A DNA stretch of 64,000 nt, taken from positions 30,786-94,785 of the forward strand of contig DLNM01000040.1 of assembly GCA_002479485.1 (NCBI GenBank), given 5' to 3'. The position numbers and the translations under genes were made by a program. The notes beneath the pieces are model-generated. The model was given only the letters and a program-made list of their open reading frames with translations, was not told the origin of the DNA and searched no databases. Each line of letters starts with the position of its first letter. Positions within the stretch are counted from its first letter, which is position 1. Source of the stretch: Firmicutes bacterium UBA7510. GTDB lineage: Bacteria; Bacillota; Clostridia; Tissierellales; Sedimentibacteraceae. Of the stretch, positions 9,955 to 19,088 are shown one piece after another.

Positions 9955-10722
9955 ATGCTAATAGATAGTCATGCTCACCTAAATGATGAGAGATTTGATG
10001 ATGATAGAGAACAAGTTATTAATTCATTAATAAAAAGTGGGATAGAGCTAGTATTAAATCCCAGTTACGATTTAGAATCATCAAAAATATCTGTAAATAT
10101 GGCTAAACAATACAGCATGATATATGCTGCTGTTGGTACACATCCTCATGATTCTAAAGATATGAATGATGACACTTTAGAAATATATAAATCATATGCT
10201 CTGGAAGATAAGGTTATAGCCATTGGAGAAATAGGACTTGATTATCATTATAATAATTCATCAAGGGATGTTCAAAAAAAATGGTTTAGAGAGCAAATTA
10301 GACTTGCAAAATCTCTTGATATGCCATATATAGTTCATGATAGAGAGGCACATGAGGATATTTTTAACATTATGAAGGAAGAAATGAATAGCGGTGCAAG
10401 AGGTATATTGCACTGCTATTCAGGAAGCGTTGAAATGGCAAGAGAGTTTATAAAAATGGGCTTCATGATATCCTTAGGCGGACCTGTAACATTTAAAAAT
10501 GCAAAGGTAGCTAAAAAGGTTGCATTAGAAATTCCATTAGAATATTTACTTATCGAAACTGATTCACCATACATGGCTCCAGAACCAAATAGGGGAAAAA
10601 GAAATGAACCTTCTTATGTTAAGTATGTTGCAGAAGAAATCGCTAAAATTAAGAATATAGAATACAATCAAGTAGTAGAAAAGACTAATGCAAATTTCAA
10701 GAAATTGTTTGATTTGAATTAG
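9955..10722 (+). CDS. TatD-family metal-dependent hydrolase (DNase)
   Basis: A 255-residue TatD-family protein, the cytosolic metal-dependent deoxyribonuclease/hydrolase usual between metG and rnmV. Metal ligands are visible: IDSHAHLND at the N-terminus, IGEIGLDYHY near 90, VHDREAHED near 125, LHCYSGS near 153 and ETDSPYMAP near 204. The length matches the family. AGGAAAGGAAT lies upstream of the ATG. It may act in DNA quality control or 3' end trimming; the substrate in this organism is unknown. Confidence 0.95.
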   Translation: MLIDSHAHLNDERFDDDREQVINSLIKSGIELVLNPSYDLESSKISVNMAKQYSMIYAAVGTHPHDSKDMNDDTLEIYKSYALEDKVIAIGEIGLDYHYNNSSRDVQKKWFREQIRLAKSLDMPYIVHDREAHEDIFNIMKEEMNSGARGILHCYSGSVEMAREFIKMGFMISLGGPVTFKNAKVAKKVALEIPLEYLLIETDSPYMAPEPNRGKRNEPSYVKYVAEEIAKIKNIEYNQVVEKTNANFKKLFDLN

Positions 10723-10741
10723 TTTAAGGAAGGAAAATATT

Positions 10742-11296
10742 TTGATAAAAGAGATTATAGTTGTTGAAGGCAAGGATGATATATCGGCTGTTAAAAGAGC
10801 AGTAGATGCAGAGATAATTGCGACTAGCGGGCTTGGATTGACTGAAAAAACAATTGATTTAATAAAAAAAGCATCTAAAAATAGAGGTGTAATAATTTTA
10901 ACTGACCCTGATTTTCCGGGCAAAAAAATAAGAAATATAGTTTCATCTCAGGTTGAAAATTGTAAGCATGCTTTTATACCAAGAGATAAGGCTAATAAAA
11001 AAGGTAATATAGGTGTTGAAAATGCAAGCCCTGAAGCTATCAGAGAGGCACTTGAAAATGCTAGAGCAGAGATAACAGACAATAGAACGGAATTTTCAAA
11101 TGAGGATATGATATATTATGAATTAGTTGGAAATGATAATGCCTCGTTAAGACGCAGCAAATTAGGTGATATGCTTGGCGTAGGATATTGCAGTGCAAAG
11201 CAATTTTTAAAGAGGCTAAATAATTATGGAATCACTAGAGAAGAGCTTGAAAATGCAATAGAAAAATATATGCATGATGAGGAGTTGGATATATAA
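10742..11296 (+). CDS. rnmV: Ribonuclease M5
   Basis: The 184-residue Toprim-domain endonuclease matures the 5S rRNA precursor. Toprim hallmarks are VVEGKDD at residues 7-13 and LTDPDFPG near 53. It starts with TTG (10742) after GAAGGAAAATATT; no in-frame ATG precedes the Toprim motif. It lies 19 bp after the TatD gene and 3 bp before rsmA, the standard order. Confidence 0.96.
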   Translation: MIKEIIVVEGKDDISAVKRAVDAEIIATSGLGLTEKTIDLIKKASKNRGVIILTDPDFPGKKIRNIVSSQVENCKHAFIPRDKANKKGNIGVENASPEAIREALENARAEITDNRTEFSNEDMIYYELVGNDNASLRRSKLGDMLGVGYCSAKQFLKRLNNYGITREELENAIEKYMHDEELDI

Positions 11297-11299
11297 CTT

Positions 11300-12157
11300 A
11301 TGGATGAAAAAAAATTATATTCACCCAAAATAATGAAGGAAATACTTGACCGACATGGTTTTGAATTTAGTAAAAGTTTGGGTCAAAACTTTTTAATTGA
11401 TGGAAATATTATAAATAAAATAGTAGATGCAGCAGGAATAGATGATAGTACTGGAGTTGTTGAAATAGGACCTGGTTTTGGAACCTTAACGCAGGGACTT
11501 TGCAACAAAGCAAAAAAAGTCGTAGCGATAGAAATTGACAAAAGCTTAAAGCCAGTACACCTTGAAACTCTAAATTATGATAATCTTAAAATAATTTATG
11601 ATGACTTCATGAAAGTTGATATAAATAAATTAATAGAAGATGAATTTAAAGGCTTAAAGGTTAAGTTAGTTGCTAATTTACCATACTATATCACAACACC
11701 TATTATTATGAAGGTACTTGAAGATAAGCTAAATTTTTCAAGCATTACTGTTATGGTTCAAAAGGAAGTTGCACATAGACTTAGCGCTAAACCTGGAAAT
11801 AAGGATTACGGTGCTATAAGCTTGGCTGTTGAATATAGAGCAAATGCGCGTGTTTCATTAATTGTTCCAAGTACAGTTTTCATGCCTCGACCTAAAGTAG
11901 ATTCAGCAGTAATTACTATAGATATTTTAGATAAACCTAGGGTTATTGTAAAGGATGAGAAAGCATTATTTACAGTTATAAGAGCGGCATTTGGGCAAAG
12001 AAGAAAAACTATACATAACTCCCTAAGCAGTAATCTAAATATTGATAAGGATAAAATTAGAGAAGCTATAGAAAATGTAAATTTAGACCCAGGTATTAGG
12101 GCAGAAATGCTAACAATTTATGATTTTGCTAAATTAGCAGAAGAAATATATAAATAA
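11300..12157 (+). CDS. rsmA: 16S rRNA (adenine1518-N6/adenine1519-N6)-dimethyltransferase
   Basis: The 285-residue KsgA/RsmA enzyme uses S-adenosylmethionine to dimethylate two adjacent adenines in the 3' terminal loop of 16S rRNA. Motifs are the N-terminal KSLGQNFLID, SAM-binding VEIGPGFGTLT near 53, and the catalytic NLPYYITTP near 125. The start follows the rnmV stop by three bases, and AGGAG lies about 15 bases upstream, so translational coupling is likely. A terminator follows at 12163. Confidence 0.97.
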   Translation: MDEKKLYSPKIMKEILDRHGFEFSKSLGQNFLIDGNIINKIVDAAGIDDSTGVVEIGPGFGTLTQGLCNKAKKVVAIEIDKSLKPVHLETLNYDNLKIIYDDFMKVDINKLIEDEFKGLKVKLVANLPYYITTPIIMKVLEDKLNFSSITVMVQKEVAHRLSAKPGNKDYGAISLAVEYRANARVSLIVPSTVFMPRPKVDSAVITIDILDKPRVIVKDEKALFTVIRAAFGQRRKTIHNSLSSNLNIDKDKIREAIENVNLDPGIRAEMLTIYDFAKLAEEIYK

Positions 12158-12162
12158 TTTAT

Positions 12163-12193
12163 AAACGTTTTGTTTTTTACAAAACGTTTTTTT
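12163..12193 (+). terminator. Terminator of the metG-rsmA operon
   Basis: AAACGTTTTG (12163-12172) pairs with CAAAACGTTT (12180-12189) and runs into a T tract. Confidence 0.85.
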
Positions 12194-12245
12194 ATTATAA
12201 AAAACCATAATAAAATATACTTTTAGTAAATATATGAAAAAAACC

Positions 12246-12302
12246 TTGACACTGATTTGTTGTAAGAATATAATGTGAATTAATTCATATGAATGAATTC
12301 AC
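12246..12302 (+). promoter_or_regulatory. Sigma-A promoter overlapped by a 28-bp palindromic operator
   Basis: TTGACA at 12246-12251, a 17-bp spacer and TATAAT at 12269-12274 form a consensus promoter. A palindrome with half-sites GTGAATTAATTCAT (12275-12288) and ATGAATGAATTCAC (12289-12302) begins at the next base and covers the expected start site; 13 of 14 base pairs are symmetric. The position suggests repression. The TetR-type gene at the far end of this operon is the natural candidate, by inference. Confidence 0.8.
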
Positions 12303-12381
12303 ACTGTATTGATGAAAGCGTTAGCTAGACAATAATACAGTATGAGCTTGACTAAAAAAATAATAAAAAAACGGAGGAATT

Positions 12382-13956
12382 ATGAAGAAGAAAATTAGTA
12401 TTTTATTAGTTATCATGATGGTTATGTCAATGTTGACAGGCTGTGGTGAATCTGCGAATAAACCTGCAGATAACAATTCTAATTCTACAGACAGCGGAAA
12501 GGAAAAAGTTCTAGTTGTAGCAGCAACACAGGAACCATTGCACTTTAACATGAACGCTACAAATGCCGGTTCAAATTTTGCAGCAGTAAATATTTACAGT
12601 AGTCTTTTCAAAAGCTCAGTAACTGGCGAAATCATTCCAGATTTATGTAAAGACTACACTATTTCCGAAGATGGATTAACTTATACATTTAATCTTCATG
12701 AAAATGTTAAGTGGCATGATGGTAAAGATTTTAGTTCAGAGGATGTAAAGTTTACTCTTGAGGCTATTCAAGAAAACAAAGGTAACAACGTAGAAAGATT
12801 AGCATGTATCAGTGAAATTGAATGTCCAGATAAAAATACTGTAGTGTTTAAATTATCAGAAAAAAGTGCTGGTTTAATAGCTCTATTACCTCAAGTAAAA
12901 ATATTAGCAAAGCATTTATATGAAGGACAAGATTGGTTAGAGAATCCAGCAAATCAAAACCCTGTAGGAACAGGACCATTTAAATTTGTTGAACATAAAA
13001 AAGGAACTAATGTTACTATAGAAGCTTTTGATGATTACTTCTTAGGAAGACCAAATGTAGATAAAATAGTTTTTAAAACTATACCAGATGAAAATACAAT
13101 TGTTCAAGCATACATAAATAATGAAATAGATGTTATGGACTTAGCAGGAGCTATTTCTCCAGCTGCAATGCCTAACTTGGAAAATCAACCAAATACTAAA
13201 ATATCAACAATGATTAGTGCTGATAGACAATATATGATTACTAATTTAGCAAAATCACCATGGAGTGATGTAAAAGTTAGACAAGCTGTTGCATTAGCAA
13301 TTGATAGAGACGAAATGGTTACTAAAGCTCACAAAGGTTATGCAGAAAAAGCTATAGGTTTCTATACACCAGCAGTTAAATGGGCTTATGCGGATGAATA
13401 CAAAATGCCTGAAAAGGACATAGAAAAGGCAAAACAATTGCTTGACGAGGCTGGATTTACTCCTGATAAAGATGGTATAAGAATTAAAGATGCTGAAATA
13501 GTAATATTCCAATTTGCTGTATTTTCAGACATAGCTAAAATAGTTCAAGCTAACTTAAAAGAAATCGGTATTGATTGTAAAATAACAACTCTTGAGTATG
13601 CTGCATGGGAAGAAAAATTACAGTCAGGAGCCTTTGATATAGCAGTAATAGGTGGATATCATGGTCCAGATCCAGACAATATGGTTATACGTATTGGAGA
13701 AAATGGAGTTCTTAACTTCATGAAATATAAAAATGATAGAATAGAAGAGTTATTTAAACTTGGAAGAAATGCTAACGAAGAAGAAAGACCAGCAGTTTAT
13801 TATGAAATGCAGAAAATAATGTCTGAAGAATTACCAGTAATGCCATTAACAGAATGGTGTTATATAGTAGTTACAAAGGATAATATCACTGGACACTATG
13901 CTGATTTAACAGATAAAGCAGGGTCAGGAGATTACTATTATATTGATATTGAGTAA
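12382..13956 (+). CDS. Peptide/solute-binding lipoprotein of ABC importer 1 (SBP family 5)
   Basis: The 524-residue protein is the extracytoplasmic receptor of importer 1. A basic start and hydrophobic segment end in the lipobox LTGC (Cys21), followed by an Asn/Ser-rich linker. The family 5 signature region includes TISEDGLTYTFNLHENVKWHDGK near 90-113. Members bind oligopeptides, dipeptides, nickel or sugars; the two downstream amidohydrolases suggest a cyclic or amide-bearing ligand, which is speculative. ACGGAGGAATT precedes the ATG. Transcription begins at the promoter with the 28-bp palindrome. Two hairpins separate the gene from the permeases, so this subunit is probably made in excess. 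Confidence 0.93.
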   Translation: MKKKISILLVIMMVMSMLTGCGESANKPADNNSNSTDSGKEKVLVVAATQEPLHFNMNATNAGSNFAAVNIYSSLFKSSVTGEIIPDLCKDYTISEDGLTYTFNLHENVKWHDGKDFSSEDVKFTLEAIQENKGNNVERLACISEIECPDKNTVVFKLSEKSAGLIALLPQVKILAKHLYEGQDWLENPANQNPVGTGPFKFVEHKKGTNVTIEAFDDYFLGRPNVDKIVFKTIPDENTIVQAYINNEIDVMDLAGAISPAAMPNLENQPNTKISTMISADRQYMITNLAKSPWSDVKVRQAVALAIDRDEMVTKAHKGYAEKAIGFYTPAVKWAYADEYKMPEKDIEKAKQLLDEAGFTPDKDGIRIKDAEIVIFQFAVFSDIAKIVQANLKEIGIDCKITTLEYAAWEEKLQSGAFDIAVIGGYHGPDPDNMVIRIGENGVLNFMKYKNDRIEELFKLGRNANEEERPAVYYEMQKIMSEELPVMPLTEWCYIVVTKDNITGHYADLTDKAGSGDYYYIDIE

Positions 13957-14053
13957 AAAACGAAACTCTCCCCATTCGTTTTTAAATTAACGATATAAGA
14001 TTGTAGATACAATTCAATACTCTCATTAAACAATGAAGGTATTGAATTGTTTT
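13955..14053 (+). terminator. Two hairpins between binding-protein and permease genes
   Basis: AAAAAACGAA pairs with TTCGTTTTT at 13955-13983. A second stem, ACAATTCAATAC (14009-14020) with GTATTGAATTGT (14039-14050), is followed by TTTCT. Both look like leaky intrinsic terminators or mRNA-stabilising structures that raise the binding protein relative to the permeases. Confidence 0.65.
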
Positions 14054-14115
14054 CTATAATACTAATCTAAATTGAGGTTAGTATAAGACAAATTTAGCTT
14101 AAGGAAGTGAAATCA

Positions 14116-15084
14116 ATGAAGAAGTATATTTTAAAAAGAGTACTTACAGGCTTATTGGCAGTTTTGATTGTATTCACATTTAACTTTTTTATAATTAGAT
14201 TAGCACCAGGTGACCCAATCAAAATTATAGCCGGAAGAGATAACCCATCTCAAGAAATGATAGATGCACTTTACGAAAAATATGGTTTAGACAAACCGAT
14301 TCATATACAGTTAGTAGCCTACTTAAAAAATGTATTAAGAGGAGACTTTGAAAACTCCATACTATATGGAGAACCAGTAACAAAACTTTTATGGGATACC
14401 ATGGGTCCATCCTTACTGCTTGCCTTAACGGGTACAATACTTGCACTTTTCATAGGTACTATGCTAGGGCTATATGCAGCTCGTCATCAAAATTCAATTA
14501 TTGATGTATTTTTTTCAGGAATTTCATATTTATTAAACTCAATGCCTTCATTCTGGCTAGCTATTATGTTAATTATGATATTTGCAACAAATTTAAAATT
14601 ATTTCCTACATCAGGCATGACAGATATGAGAAATTCCTATACAGGCATAAAATACGTTTTAGATGTTATTAAACATTTATTCCTACCATGCTTAACATTA
14701 GTTTTAATTCAAATACCTATGTACTTTAAAATAGCAAAAAGTTCAGTTACACAGGTTTTAGCTGAGGATTTTATAACAACCTTCAGAGCTGCTGGAATGA
14801 ATGAAAAGAAAATATTCAATAAATATGTGTTCAAAAACGCTATATTACCTGTAATTACTGTTTTCGGTATAAATTTAGCATATATAGTTACAGGCTCATC
14901 ACTGGTTGAAATGGTATTTGGATGGCCTGGAATGGGACGTATGATGATGGATTCTATTATGAGAAGAGACTATCCACTACTAATGGCTATTTACTTAATA
15001 TTATCCCTTTCAATAGCTGTTATGATGGTTATAACTGACTTAGTATATGCTTATGTAGACCCAAGAATCAGATACAATAATTAA
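14116..15084 (+). CDS. ABC importer 1 permease, DppB/OppB type
   Basis: A 322-residue permease with six predicted TM helices. It begins with the typical ILKRVLTGLLAVLIV TM1 and the FFIIRLAPGDP segment after it. The EAA-type cytoplasmic loop (AAGMNEKKIFNKYVFKNAILP near 226-246) docks onto the ATPases, and the C-terminus YAYVDPRIRY is standard. ATG at 14116 is chosen because AAGGAAGTGA lies just upstream; a GTG at 14107 overlaps that site. It pairs with the next gene to form the membrane channel and has no inserted domains. Confidence 0.95.
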   Translation: MKKYILKRVLTGLLAVLIVFTFNFFIIRLAPGDPIKIIAGRDNPSQEMIDALYEKYGLDKPIHIQLVAYLKNVLRGDFENSILYGEPVTKLLWDTMGPSLLLALTGTILALFIGTMLGLYAARHQNSIIDVFFSGISYLLNSMPSFWLAIMLIMIFATNLKLFPTSGMTDMRNSYTGIKYVLDVIKHLFLPCLTLVLIQIPMYFKIAKSSVTQVLAEDFITTFRAAGMNEKKIFNKYVFKNAILPVITVFGINLAYIVTGSSLVEMVFGWPGMGRMMMDSIMRRDYPLLMAIYLILSLSIAVMMVITDLVYAYVDPRIRYNN

Positions 15085-15098
15085 TGGGAGGGATAAAG

Positions 15099-15953
15099 AT
15101 GAAAAATAACAAAGACAATAAGTTTATAAAGATATTTAAAGCAATTAATTCAAATACACAATTAAGAATAGGATGTATTTTGTTAGGACTTATTATATTA
15201 GTAGTGCTTCTAACACCAATTTTAGCTACACATGATCCACGTGTACTGGGAGATGAACTATTGGCAGCTCCATCTTCTGAACATTTTTTAGGAACTGATG
15301 GACTGGGTAGAGATGTTTACAGTATGATTTTGTACGGAGCAAAAACCTCAATAACAATAGGGGTAATATCAGCTATAATTTCTGGTGTTCTAGGTACTGT
15401 AATAGGTGGTATAGCAGGCTTCTTCGGTGGAAAGGTAGATAGATTTATTTCTGAAGTAATTAATATATTTTTAATGGTACCATCATTTTTCTTAATACTT
15501 ATAATAGTATCAATATTTGGCAGCAGCATGACAAATGTTATGATTGTAATAGGGGTAACCTCTTGGCCAAGTAATGCTCGTCTAATGAGAGTTCAAGCTA
15601 TGGCATTAAAGGAAAGAACCTTTATTAAAAGTGTTACAGCTATGGGAGAATCAAAAACATCTGTTTTATTTAGATATATAATACCAAATGGTATATTCCC
15701 TGTTATTGCAAACACTACTCTTAGTATAGCGGGAGCAATACTTACAGAGGCAAGCTTAAGCTTCTTAGGATTAGGAGATCCAAACATAATTAGTTGGGGT
15801 CAAATGATTTTTGAAGGAAAAGCGTACATGGCATCTGCATGGTGGATATCTACATTTTCAGGTTTAGCAACAGTTGTATTAGTTGTTAGCTTCTATTTAA
15901 TAGGAGATGGATTAAATGTAGTATTAAATCCTAAGCTACAATCTAAAGAATAG
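15099..15953 (+). CDS. ABC importer 1 permease, DppC/OppC type
   Basis: A 284-residue permease of normal family length. One TM (about 25-45) is followed by a short outer loop of roughly 30 residues and the hallmark HFLGTDGLGRDVYS near 66. Five more helices and an EAA loop (SVTAMGESKTSVLFRYIIPNG near 171-191) follow. GGAGGG at 15086 sets the start at 15099. It provides a clean internal comparison for the second DppC in this window, which has a propeller inserted just before the same LGTD-type motif. Confidence 0.95.
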   Translation: MKNNKDNKFIKIFKAINSNTQLRIGCILLGLIILVVLLTPILATHDPRVLGDELLAAPSSEHFLGTDGLGRDVYSMILYGAKTSITIGVISAIISGVLGTVIGGIAGFFGGKVDRFISEVINIFLMVPSFFLILIIVSIFGSSMTNVMIVIGVTSWPSNARLMRVQAMALKERTFIKSVTAMGESKTSVLFRYIIPNGIFPVIANTTLSIAGAILTEASLSFLGLGDPNIISWGQMIFEGKAYMASAWWISTFSGLATVVLVVSFYLIGDGLNVVLNPKLQSKE

Positions 15954-15968
15954 TGAGGTGAACAAATA

Positions 15969-16931
15969 ATGGCATTATTATCAGTAAAAAATTTAAATAT
16001 AACATATAAAAATAAAGAAAAAGAAGTATACGCTGTAGATGATATATCATTTGATATGGAAAGTGGAGATTCTCTAGGAATAGTAGGTGAGTCAGGTTCA
16101 GGTAAATCTACATTGGCTATGGGAATTCTAAGACTTCTATCACCAAAGACTGCACAGATATCCGGTAATGCTTTCTTTAAGGAAAATGACTTATTGGCAA
16201 TGTCTAAGGATGAATTTAATAAACTAAGATGGAAACAAATATCTGTTGTGTTTCAAAAATCAATGAACACTTTAAGCCCTATACATAAAATAGGAGATCA
16301 ATTAGAAGATATTTATAAAGTACATGAGCCTAAAGCTACAAAAGAGCAAATTAAGAGCAGAGTTTTAGAATTATTTAAGCTAGTAAACTTATCAGATAGA
16401 GTATATAACCTTTATCCTCATGAACTGTCTGGCGGTATGCTTCAAAGAACATCTATAGCATTAAGTTTACTTCACAATCCAGAATTAATAGTATTGGATG
16501 AAGCTACAACAGCCCTTGACGTTGTAACTCAAGGTCAGATTTTAAGTGAAATCAAAAAGTTAGAAAAAACAATAAATATGACAAGAATTATGATTACTCA
16601 TGATATGTCGGTTGTAGCTACAGTTTGCGATAAGGTTGCAGTAATGTATGCAGGTAGATTAGTTGAATTCGGATGGGTTAAAGATGTTATTGCAAAACCA
16701 CAGCATCCATATACGCAAGGCTTAATAAAATCTTATCCATTGATGAAAGCACCAAAAGATGAATTAAAATCAATACCCGGTTCTTTGCCTAATCTATCAA
16801 ATAGATATGAAGGATGTATATTTGCACCAAGATGTGATAGAGCTCAAGACATTTGTAAGACAAGTAGACCTAAAAATACAGAAATAAAACCTGGACATAT
16901 GGTTTCATGCCACTTTGCGGAGGTAAAATAG
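15969..16931 (+). CDS. ABC importer 1 ATP-binding protein, DppD type
   Basis: The 320-residue ATPase energises importer 1 from the cytosol. Visible are Walker A GESGSGKST near residue 38, Q-loop VVFQKSMNTLSP near 92, signature LSGGMLQR near 153, Walker B LIVLDEATTALD near 173 and the C-terminal oligopeptide-transporter extension with the Cys-rich segment GCIFAPRC...C...C. Four cysteines in this tail can bind an iron-sulfur cluster in some relatives. GTGAGGTGA precedes the ATG. The next gene starts at the base after its stop codon. Confidence 0.96.
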   Translation: MALLSVKNLNITYKNKEKEVYAVDDISFDMESGDSLGIVGESGSGKSTLAMGILRLLSPKTAQISGNAFFKENDLLAMSKDEFNKLRWKQISVVFQKSMNTLSPIHKIGDQLEDIYKVHEPKATKEQIKSRVLELFKLVNLSDRVYNLYPHELSGGMLQRTSIALSLLHNPELIVLDEATTALDVVTQGQILSEIKKLEKTINMTRIMITHDMSVVATVCDKVAVMYAGRLVEFGWVKDVIAKPQHPYTQGLIKSYPLMKAPKDELKSIPGSLPNLSNRYEGCIFAPRCDRAQDICKTSRPKNTEIKPGHMVSCHFAEVK

Positions 16932-17909
16932 ATGAAAAAAGAAGTTATAAATGCAAAAGACCTAACAAGATGGTATTACCAAAAAAGTGATAAGCTTTTT
17001 TCAAAAGAGAAAAAAATTATAAAAGCAGCCGATGGAATTAACTTTAGTTTAAATCAAGGAGAGGTTTTAGGGCTAATCGGAGAAAGCGGATGTGGTAAAT
17101 CTACAATAGGTAGAATACTAGTAGGCTTAGAGGAGCCAACAAGAGGATCATTAATTGTAAATGGAAAAGAAGCCTCTAAGTTATTAAAAGAAAATGAAAA
17201 AGAATTCAGAAGAACAGTGCAAATGGTATTCCAAAATCCTTTTGATACTTTTGCACCAAAGCATACTATAGGTAAAATACTTTTAAGAGCTATGGAAATT
17301 CATAATATAGGATTTTCGACGGAGGAAAGATGTGAAATCTGTAAAAAGACCTTAGAGGATGCAGGATTAATACCAGCAGAAGATTTTCTAAACAGGTATC
17401 CTCACGAATTATCAGGAGGACAATTACAGAGAATTTCTATACTTCGTTCAATGCTTTTAAAACCTTCATTTATGGTAGCAGACGAGCCAGTATCTATGCT
17501 TGACGTTTCTGTAAGAGCTGAGATTATTAATATGCTTCAAAGGTTAGTGAAAAATAATGATACAGCATTAGTATTTATAAGTCATGATATAACAATAACA
17601 AGATATATATCAAATAGAATAGCAGTTATGTATTTAGGTAAAATCGTAGAGATGGGTGAAAGTGATGAAATTATTCAAAATCCAAAGCATCCGTACACTC
17701 AAGTTTTAATATCTAATTGTGCCTCTATAGATTTTGAAGATAGAGAAGAGCCTATAAGAATTGATGGAGAACCTCCAACACCAATTAATCCAGGACCAGG
17801 CTGTTATTTTGCACCTAGATGCTTTAAGGCTACAAAACAATGCTTTGAAAAATATCCAGATCATAAAGAAGTTGAGAAAGGTCATTTTGCCAGCTGTCAT
17901 CTTTTGTAG
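16932..17909 (+). CDS. ABC importer 1 ATP-binding protein, DppF type
   Basis: A 325-residue partner ATPase of normal length. Walker A GESGCGKST is near 53, Q-loop MVFQNPFDTFAPKH near 100, signature LSGGQLQR near 160 and Walker B MVADEPVSMLD near 184, with the C-terminal GCYFAPRC extension. Walker A and the Q-loop are about 45 residues apart, as in the family. This contrasts with the DppF of importer 2, which has roughly 140-160 extra residues at that point. Start and stop of the two ATPase genes abut, so they are translationally coupled. Confidence 0.96.
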   Translation: MKKEVINAKDLTRWYYQKSDKLFSKEKKIIKAADGINFSLNQGEVLGLIGESGCGKSTIGRILVGLEEPTRGSLIVNGKEASKLLKENEKEFRRTVQMVFQNPFDTFAPKHTIGKILLRAMEIHNIGFSTEERCEICKKTLEDAGLIPAEDFLNRYPHELSGGQLQRISILRSMLLKPSFMVADEPVSMLDVSVRAEIINMLQRLVKNNDTALVFISHDITITRYISNRIAVMYLGKIVEMGESDEIIQNPKHPYTQVLISNCASIDFEDREEPIRIDGEPPTPINPGPGCYFAPRCFKATKQCFEKYPDHKEVEKGHFASCHLL

Positions 17910-17951
17910 ACTAGAATAAACTTCAATTATAATTATTAAGGAGATGAAAAT

Positions 17952-19088
17952 TTGATATTAATTAAAAATGGCGAAGTGCATGTTGGCAATGGAGAAGTTT
18001 ATAATAATTGCGACGTGTTAATTGATAAAGATAAAATTGTAAAAGTTGAAAAAAATATAGAAGTAAAATCTGATTTTGAGGTTATAGACGCCACAAATAA
18101 GGTTGTTTTCCCAGGATTTATTGATACTATGAATTCTTGGGGAGCAAAAGGCCCAGCTTGGGGAGATGATGATTTAGGAGAACACACAGATCCTATAGCA
18201 CCACACTTGAATTCAGTTTATGCCTTTGACCATGATGCTATGAATTTTCAAAGCGTTTATGAGTATGGTGTCACAAGCTTTGGATTTTCACCATCTATAT
18301 ATAATGTTATAGGTGGTAAATCTTGTGTATTTAAAACATACGGACATAATCCATACAATATGTTGATTAAGGAAGATGTAGCAATGGTAGCATCTGTATC
18401 ATCTTCTGCTAAATCAATATATCGCAATAAAAAAATGTGTCCTATGACAAAGCTCGGAATATATGCATTGTTAAAACAAGCTTTAATTGATGCAAAAAAT
18501 TATAGAATTAATGGTGAATACAATTCTAAAAATGCTGAGCTTAAAAGAGTAATAGATAAGGAGCTTCAATTATTTATAAATTGCACTACTAAGGCAGATA
18601 TTGATTCTATAAACTTATTACTAAAAGAATTTGATTTAGACGTAGTGTTAACAGGTGCATATTGCATAACTGATAGTGATAATTACAGCTTCAAAAAAGT
18701 TGTTCTTGGTAATTTAACAGATAGTATGTTAACATATAATTACAAAATGGACATAGATGCAATAAATAAAATGATCAATAAAGGTGTGTTGTTCTCAATT
18801 AGCTCTTGTGGTGATAGTAATGGTGGAGGCAAAGAGACACTTTTATGGAATGGTATCCTATACTATCAAAGAGGAATTGATGATGAGGAAGTTGTTAAGA
18901 TGTTGACTCTTAACCCTGCTAAAATACTTAGAGTTGAAGATAGAGTTGGTTCTATAGAGGTTGGAAAAGATGCTGATATAGTTGTTTGGAGCAATAATCC
19001 TATACTAACCTTTGACGCTAAGGTTACAAATTCATTTATTTCTGGACAAGATATAATGAAGGTGGAAAGGAGAACATCATGCTGGTAA
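17952..19088 (+). CDS. Amidohydrolase-superfamily protein lacking all metal ligands (probable pseudoenzyme)
   Basis: The 378-residue protein aligns along its length with the next gene (shared GEV/NHDILI-type N-terminal sandwich, PGF/IVD, LTLNPAKI and RVGSIEVGKDAD near 319-341). It has lost the metal site: DTMNSWG at 58-64 replaces DAHSHVG, INCTT replaces VHCEQ, LTGAY replaces IEHGW, and SSCGD replaces ITDGP. The frame is intact over 1.1 kb, so it is maintained rather than decayed. It starts with TTG at 17952 behind AAGGAGATG and overlaps the active paralogue by 10 bp. A structural or regulatory partner role, for example a heterodimer subunit, is inferred. Confidence 0.85.
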   Translation: MILIKNGEVHVGNGEVYNNCDVLIDKDKIVKVEKNIEVKSDFEVIDATNKVVFPGFIDTMNSWGAKGPAWGDDDLGEHTDPIAPHLNSVYAFDHDAMNFQSVYEYGVTSFGFSPSIYNVIGGKSCVFKTYGHNPYNMLIKEDVAMVASVSSSAKSIYRNKKMCPMTKLGIYALLKQALIDAKNYRINGEYNSKNAELKRVIDKELQLFINCTTKADIDSINLLLKEFDLDVVLTGAYCITDSDNYSFKKVVLGNLTDSMLTYNYKMDIDAINKMINKGVLFSISSCGDSNGGGKETLLWNGILYYQRGIDDEEVVKMLTLNPAKILRVEDRVGSIEVGKDADIVVWSNNPILTFDAKVTNSFISGQDIMKVERRTSCW

